Assembly: GCA_016789785.1 (NCBI GenBank)
Contig: JAEUQE010000240.1
Span: forward strand, 1 to 13,066
DNA length: 13,066 nt
Reading direction: 5' to 3'
Origin: Bryobacterales bacterium
GTDB taxonomy: Bacteria > Acidobacteriota > Terriglobia > Bryobacterales > Bryobacteraceae
Shown here: piece after piece, positions 6,631 to 13,066 of the stretch
Numbering within the stretch: the stretch's first letter is position 1
How the letters are laid out: every line of letters starts with the position of its first letter
The notes under the pieces: model-generated
Databases searched by the model: none
Told to the model about the DNA's origin: nothing
Seen by the model: the letters and a program-made list of their open reading frames with translations, nothing else
Position numbers and translations under genes: made by a program

Positions 6631-8061
6631 ATGCGCTTGGAGAGACTGGACGAGTGGCGCGTGCGGATTCCGCGTGACGAGCGGCGCGGAATGAAGACGG
6701 ACGTGATCGCCTATGCGAGCGAAGCGCTGCTCGATCAGATCCGCAAGGATCTTTCGCTCGAACAGGCGATGAACGTCGCGACGCTGCCGGGTATCGTTGG
6801 CCCCAGCCTGACGATGCCGGACATTCATCAAGGCTACGGTTTTCCGATCGGCGGAGTGGCGGCCACCGACTACCGCCATGGTGTGGTATCACCAGGCGGC
6901 GTGGGCTTCGACATCAACTGCGGCGTGCGTCTGATGAACACGACGCTCAGCGAAGCCGATGTCCGGCCGCACATCAAGGAACTGGTAGACCAGGTCTTTC
7001 GCGACATTCCGTGCGGCGCCGGCGGCAAGGGGCCGTTCGAGATCACGGCGAAGGAACTCGACGATGTGCTGGTGCGCGGCGCGGCGGCGATGGTGCGCAA
7101 GGGCTTCGGCGAGGAACGCGATTTGGAGTTCAGCGAGGCGCATGCCTGTCTGACCGAGGCCGACCCCGCGGAAGTGTCGGCGCGGGCCAAGGAGCGCGGG
7201 AAGCCGCAACTTGGCACGATCGGGAGCGGCAATCATTTCCTCGAGATCCAGTACGTGGAGAGCATTCATGATGAGCGCGCCGCGCAGGCGATGCGGCTCG
7301 AACCGGGGCGCGTGGTGGTTCTGCTGCATTGCGGATCACGCGGGTTGGGGCATCAGGTGTGCACGGACTTCCTGTCGCAGATGGGAAGCGCCATGAAACG
7401 GCATCAGATCTCGGTGCCCGACCGTCAATTGGCCTGCGTCCCTGTGCAATCGGCGGAGGGACAATCGTATCTCAAGGCGATGCGGGCCGCGGCGAATTTC
7501 GCGTGGGCCAACCGGCAGGGAATTCTTCATCTGCTGCGAGGCAGCTTCGCAAAGGTGTTCGGAAAGAGCGCGCGGCTGCAGGTGCTCTATGACGTCTGCC
7601 ACAACATTGCCAAGCGCGAGAAGCACATGGTGGACGGCGTGGTTCGCGATGTGCTGGTGCATCGCAAGGGTGCGACACGGGCATTTCCTCCGGGGCACAG
7701 CGAGATCCCGCGCGACTATGCCCAGACCGGCCAGCCAGTGCTGGTTCCTGGAAGTATGGGGACGGCTTCCTGGATTCTGACGGGAGCGGAAGGCTCGATG
7801 GAACATACGTTTGGAAGTGTGTGCCACGGAGCGGGCCGCCTGCTGAGCCGTACGGCGGCCAAGCGCGGACAGGATGCGCGCGCGGTACAGGAGCGGTTGG
7901 CCGCGCGGGGCATTCTGGTGCGCAGCGAGACGCGCGACGGAATTCTGGAGGAGATTCCGGAGGCCTACAAGGACGTGGATGAGGTGATCGCGGTGGTAGA
8001 GGGGGCAGGACTTGCCCGGAAGGTCGCACGGCTGCGTCCCATGGGTGTGATCAAAGGATAG
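6631..8061 (+). CDS. rtcB: RNA 3'-phosphate/5'-hydroxyl ligase RtcB
   Basis: 476 residues, full length and without an intein. RtcB joins RNA 2',3'-cyclic phosphate or 3'-phosphate ends to 5'-OH ends using GTP and Mn2+. All key residues can be placed: D94 and C97 in 'GVGFDINCGVRL', H202 in 'GSGNHFLE', H233 in 'HCGSRGLGH', H324 in 'VCHNIAKRE', and the guanylylated H399 in 'SVCHGAGRLLSR'. These correspond closely to D95, C98, H203, H234, H329 and H404 of the Pyrococcus horikoshii enzyme. 'MPDIHQGYGFPIGGVAATD' (62-80) is also family-typical. The archease gene directly upstream is its known partner. No rtcA and no RtcR activator are visible here. Likely roles are repair of cleaved tRNA or rRNA, or stress-related ligation; tRNA splicing would need intron-bearing tRNAs. 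Confidence 0.98.
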   Translation: MRLERLDEWRVRIPRDERRGMKTDVIAYASEALLDQIRKDLSLEQAMNVATLPGIVGPSLTMPDIHQGYGFPIGGVAATDYRHGVVSPGGVGFDINCGVRLMNTTLSEADVRPHIKELVDQVFRDIPCGAGGKGPFEITAKELDDVLVRGAAAMVRKGFGEERDLEFSEAHACLTEADPAEVSARAKERGKPQLGTIGSGNHFLEIQYVESIHDERAAQAMRLEPGRVVVLLHCGSRGLGHQVCTDFLSQMGSAMKRHQISVPDRQLACVPVQSAEGQSYLKAMRAAANFAWANRQGILHLLRGSFAKVFGKSARLQVLYDVCHNIAKREKHMVDGVVRDVLVHRKGATRAFPPGHSEIPRDYAQTGQPVLVPGSMGTASWILTGAEGSMEHTFGSVCHGAGRLLSRTAAKRGQDARAVQERLAARGILVRSETRDGILEEIPEAYKDVDEVIAVVEGAGLARKVARLRPMGVIKG

Positions 8062-8123
8062 TACTTTCAAGTTCTCCCGTTCATTCCCGATGAGTTCAGT
8101 GAGGCGCGGCCTCCAACACGGGA

Positions 8124-9757
8124 ATGGGCTTCTGGAACGATCTATCGATCCCTCGCAAACTCAGCCTGATGAATCTGGCTACGACGTCGGTCGCCTTGTT
8201 CGTTGCCAGCGCCTGTTACTCCTACCTTGACTACACCACCTACCGGTCGGATCTGAGGCGAACGGTACAGACGGCGGGGGAGATCATCAGCGCCAACACG
8301 ACGGCGGCACTGTTGTTCAGCGACCCGCACGCGGCGCACGAAATCCTCCAGACGCTTTCTGCGGAACCACATATCGTACTAGGTTGCATCTACGACCGCG
8401 CGGGGGCGGTATTTGCCACCTACAAACCCAAACAGCGGCAGGGCGAGGTTTGTCCGCTTTCCCCCCGGCATGCGGGGACATATTTTGCCGAGGGTCACCT
8501 TGGGCAGGCGCGAAGAATCGAGATCGGCGGCAGTCTGGCTGGCACTCTCTACTTGTGCGCGCACATGGAACCTCTGCAACAACGCTTGATTTTCAACGGG
8601 GTGATGCTGGCTTTGGTTCTGCTGCTAACGGCGGTGCTGACGGCGGCCCTCTTGAAGCCGCTACGGGCGTCGATTTCGGATCCGCTGCGCAATCTGGCTT
8701 CGATCGCGATCCGTGTTTCGGAGACGCAGGACTATTCGCTGCGGGCGGAGCACCGGCATTCCGATGAGATCGGGGTGGTGGTGGACCGGTTCAACGAGAT
8801 GCTGGAGCGGATCGGCCAACGCGAGGTGGAGTTACGGCAGGCCAAAGACGGTCTGCATCAGAAGCTGGAAGAACTCAAGAAAGCCCAAAGAGCGGGCGAT
8901 GAGTTACAGAAGCAGGTGGTGCAGGCATCGCGGCGTGCCGGCATGGCGGAGGTCGCAGCCAGTGTGCTGCACAATGTGGGCAATGTGCTGACGAGTATCA
9001 ACGTATCGAGCGATCTGGCGGTGGCGAGCGTCCGGCGCTGGCCGGTGGAAGACGTTCAGAAGGTGGCAACGCTGCTTGAGCAGCATGCCGGCGACAGTGC
9101 CAACTACCTGGCGGTGGACAAGCGCGGACAACGGATTCCGGGGTTTCTGCAGCAGCTCGGCACGCACTTTCAGGAACAAAGGAAAAACGTTCTGGGCGAG
9201 CTTGAGTCGCTGTCCAAGAACATTGAGCACATCAAAGGCATCATCGGAATGCAGCAGAATCTGGCCAAGGCAGGGGGGCTGGAGGAGCCGGTGAAGCTGC
9301 ATGAGGTGATGGATCAAGCCGTGGCGATCAATGCGGCTGCGCTCGAGCGCCATCGGGTTGAAGTGATCCGGCGCTACGAGCCTGTTGCTCCGGTAATTCT
9401 GGACCGGCATCAGGTGTTGCAGATCCTGGTGAATCTGCTGAGTAATGCTAAGCACGCCATCAACAGTTGGCACAATCCGAATCGCACGGTGACCGTGGAA
9501 GTCGGGATGGTGGAAGGAAGGACGGACCGGGTGTTTCTGCGCGTTTCAGACACTGGAGTGGGGATTGCCGCCGACCGTTTGCAGAGGTTGTTTACGCAAG
9601 GCTACACGACGCGGCCCGGAGGGCACGGGCTCGGTCTGCATAGTGGGGCGAGCAGTGCGAGACTGATGGGCGGTTCACTGACGGCGGAGAGCGGTGGCGA
9701 GGGCTGCGGAGCGGCATTCACACTCGAACTGCCGGCGCGATTCGCGGAGGCGAGCGT

Positions 9758-9776
<19 letters not shown>
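8124..9776 (+). CDS. Membrane sensor histidine kinase (CHASE8-HAMP-kinase) with LHNVGN-type H-box
   Basis: 550 residues. One membrane helix at about 14-34 and another at about 157-178 enclose a roughly 120-residue periplasmic region whose start, '[28 protein letters not shown]' (51-78), is CHASE8-like. HAMP follows (about 180-232, '[16 protein letters not shown]'), then a coiled coil (232-270). The dimerisation helix has '[22 protein letters not shown]' with H283 as phosphoacceptor; it lacks the H-E/D...P form of ordinary HisKA. A long helical stretch (310-385) separates it from the ATPase domain, with N box '[12 protein letters not shown]' (N441), G1 'DTGVGI' (D476) and G2 'GHGLGL' (500-505). 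The start has no good ribosome site, so the exact N-terminus is slightly uncertain. It overlaps the hybrid kinase by 19 bp, so the two likely form one pathway. Confidence 0.93.
9746..9750 (+). promoter_or_regulatory. Shine-Dalgarno GGAGG inside the first kinase gene
   Basis: GGAGG lies 7 nt before the ATG at 9758 and within the last codons of the membrane kinase. It supports the overlapping start of the hybrid kinase. Confidence 0.75.
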
Positions 9777-11917
<2,141 letters not shown>

Positions 11918-12079
11918 GTACGTTCGTTTGGCGAGACGGGGCCGAGGCAGACAGGGCTGGGGCCACACTGCGAACTCGGAGAACGGGAGGCGGGCGCGCA
12001 GGGCAGCGTACCCACAGGGACGTCCCACCCCACAAACGAAAAATGCTGCTCGGGAAGGCAGGGGGCCCTGGCTGCGAAG
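11918..12079. other. Noncoding gap between convergent genes, with inverted repeats
   Basis: 162 bp between the hybrid-kinase stop and the Fe-S protein stop. TTCGTTTG (11923-11930) and CAAACGAA (12033-12040) are perfect 8-bp inverted repeats bounding 118 bp. GGGACGTCCC (12018-12027) is a 10-bp palindrome. The interior is purine-rich on the plus strand (many GGG and GGC runs). No protein family match was recognised in any frame. No flanking direct repeat was seen, and no classic hairpin plus T-run terminator. It may be a dispersed intergenic repeat or a bidirectional termination zone. Confidence 0.5.
12018..12027. repeat. 10-bp perfect palindrome GGGACGTCCC
   Basis: Perfect palindrome inside the convergent gap, also inside the 8-bp inverted-repeat pair. 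It could be a protein site or part of a repeat family. Chance is not excluded at this GC content. Confidence 0.45.
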
Positions 12080-13066
12080 TCAGCTCTTTTGCTGGCGGAT
12101 GCCTTCGGCGGCGATCTGCGCGATGTCCATCAATGCCGGCGGAGTCTTGGAAACGGCAGCCAGCGCATCGCGAAACATCGTGTTGCAGAACGGGCAAGCC
12201 GCGCCAACCACCTTTGCTCCCGTGCCGGCGAGTTCCTCCGCGCGAGCCATGTTCACGCGCTGCCCCTTCTCCTCGCCCAGAAACGCGAGTCCACCACCCG
12301 CGCCACAGCAGAAGGAGCGCTCCCGGGCTCGCGGCGGATCCACAACCAGCCCGCCGAGGGAGGCCACTTCCCGAGGCGCGTCGTAAACGCCCTTGTAGCG
12401 GCCCAGGTAGCAAGGATCGTGGAACACCACCTTCCGGTCGAGATTGTGCTTCGGGAGGCGGTCGCGGTGCTTTGCCAGAAACTCGCTGTGATGCTCGATT
12501 TGTATGGAAGCACCGAACTCTTTGTAGTCCTCACCCATCGTGCGCACGCAGTGCGGGCAGATCGAAAGCACTTTCGTGACCTTGGATGACTTCAACGTTT
12601 CGATGTTGGTCTCGGCGAGTTGGCCGAAGGTGAGATCGTTGCCGAGGCGTCGCGCCGCATCGCCCGTGCAGCGCTCCTTGCGCAGCACTCCGTAACTCAC
12701 CCCGAGATAGCCGAGCACTTCGATCAGGGAGGCGATGATCTCCTTGCCCTGCGGGTCGTAGGCGCCCATGCACCCCAGCCACAAGCAGTATTCCTGTGTG
12801 CCGTCGTAGAGGGGCATCTGCATCTTCTGGACGAACTTCTCGCGTTCGCTCGAGGAGAAGCCGAGCGGATTGCCGTTGCGCTCAAGGTTGAGGAAGAGCT
12901 TGTTGCCATAGTCATCCTCCCACTTACCCGTATTCGTGGCGCCCCGCCGCAAGCCCACAATCACTGGCAGATGTTGGATTCCCACGGGGCACTGATACTC
13001 GCAGGCGCCACAGGTGGTGCACTGGAAAGCGGCCTCCTGACTGAGATGCTTGCCGAGGAGCGCTTC
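12080..13066 (-). CDS. Fe-S oxidoreductase with ferredoxin motif and two CCG domains (5' end cut by window edge)
   Basis: 328 residues visible, open to the right edge, so the N-terminus is missing. The GTG at 12985 is in frame but not the start, because the ferredoxin motif lies before it. The visible part begins with a 4Fe-4S motif, C16-x2-C19-x2-C22-x3-C26-P. Then come 'LERNGNPLGFSSSERE' (61-76) and a first CCG-type domain: C94 and C99 in 'YCLWLGCMGAYD', C133 in 'CTGDAARRLGN', and C170/C173 in 'CPHC'. The second CCG domain has 'HDPCYLGR' (C219), 'FCCGAGGG' (C253/C254) and 'CPFC' (C291/C294). This is the HdrD/GlpC-like (COG0247) family. The order suits the C-terminus of EtfD-type proteins, which often carry an N-terminal membrane domain and pass electrons from flavoproteins to quinone. 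That specific role is inference. Confidence 0.92.
   Translation of the reverse strand, partial: EALLGKHLSQEAAFQCTTCGACEYQCPVGIQHLPVIVGLRRGATNTGKWEDDYGNKLFLNLERNGNPLGFSSSEREKFVQKMQMPLYDGTQEYCLWLGCMGAYDPQGKEIIASLIEVLGYLGVSYGVLRKERCTGDAARRLGNDLTFGQLAETNIETLKSSKVTKVLSICPHCVRTMGEDYKEFGASIQIEHHSEFLAKHRDRLPKHNLDRKVVFHDPCYLGRYKGVYDAPREVASLGGLVVDPPRARERSFCCGAGGGLAFLGEEKGQRVNMARAEELAGTGAKVVGAACPFCNTMFRDALAAVSKTPPALMDIAQIAAEGIRQQKS

Noticed and set aside
7336..8070. 244-codon minus-strand open frame
   Set aside because: Antisense to rtcB, whose residues are all conserved.
8062..8123. Possible promoter or terminator between rtcB and the membrane kinase
   Set aside because: No stem-loop with T-run and no convincing -10/-35 pair could be found; read-through is equally likely.
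12038..12070. Possible terminator for the Fe-S gene: CAGGG-GG-CCCTG hairpin and a T-run on the minus strand
   Set aside because: The loop is only 2 nt and the T-run lies about 15 nt from the stem, so it does not meet the usual Rho-independent pattern.
12080..12985. Complete 301-residue Fe-S protein starting at the GTG at 12985
   Set aside because: The frame stays open to the window edge and encodes a ferredoxin Cys motif just before that GTG, so the gene is truncated by the edge and does not start there.

Overview
The window is GC-rich, densely coded chromosomal DNA. Gene style suggests a soil or sediment Acidobacteriota bacterium, perhaps Bryobacterales/Solibacter-like. Pointers are a short Tat-type 'LRRTFL' leader on an amidohydrolase, a DUF3108 envelope protein among glycosyltransferases, an archease-RtcB pair, a CHASE8-type kinase with an 'LHNVGN' H-box, and a large Fe-S oxidoreductase. 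The taxonomic call is inference from style, not from a marker gene. No rRNA, tRNA, CRISPR array, transposase or phage gene is visible.

Layout. (1) Positions 1-3844, minus strand: a compact four-gene operon reading right to left. It holds two complete GT4-type glycosyltransferases, a secreted DUF3108 protein and a third glycosyltransferase cut by the left edge. Two junctions overlap (ATGA and TAGTG) and one gap is 23 bp. The likely job is assembly of a cell-surface glycan. (2) Positions 3911-6214, plus strand, divergent from the operon: a COG3618-type metal-dependent hydrolase/lactonase with a Tat-like leader, followed by an ACS-family MFS transporter. This looks like a small sugar-acid or lactone uptake and processing cassette. 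Both genes carry a nearly identical GGGATARAATC box just ahead of the start and no Shine-Dalgarno, which fits leaderless or near-leaderless transcripts. (3) Positions 6211-8061: archease overlapping the transporter stop by 4 bp, then full-length RtcB RNA ligase with every metal and guanylylation residue in place. This is an RNA repair or tRNA-splicing-type ligation module. (4) Positions 8124-11917: a membrane histidine kinase (CHASE8-HAMP-kinase) overlapping by 19 bp with a soluble REC-HisKA-HATPase-REC-REC hybrid kinase whose middle receiver is degenerate. Neither protein has a DNA-binding or enzymatic output domain. (5) Positions 11918-12079: a 162-bp noncoding gap between convergent genes, with an 8-bp inverted repeat spanning 118 bp and a 10-bp palindrome. 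(6) Positions 12080-13066, minus strand: the C-terminal 328 residues of an Fe-S oxidoreductase (ferredoxin-type 4Fe-4S motif plus two CCG domains), cut by the right edge.

How they work together. Regions 1, 2, 3, 4 and 6 look like separate functional blocks. The plus-strand run from 3911 to 11917 has short or negative spacing and could be partly cotranscribed. The archease-RtcB pair is the firmest functional partnership, the kinase pair the next. No clearly new system is demonstrable from sequence alone. The most open questions are the DUF3108 protein inside the glycosyltransferase operon, the kinase pair without an output, and the leaderless-type promoters.
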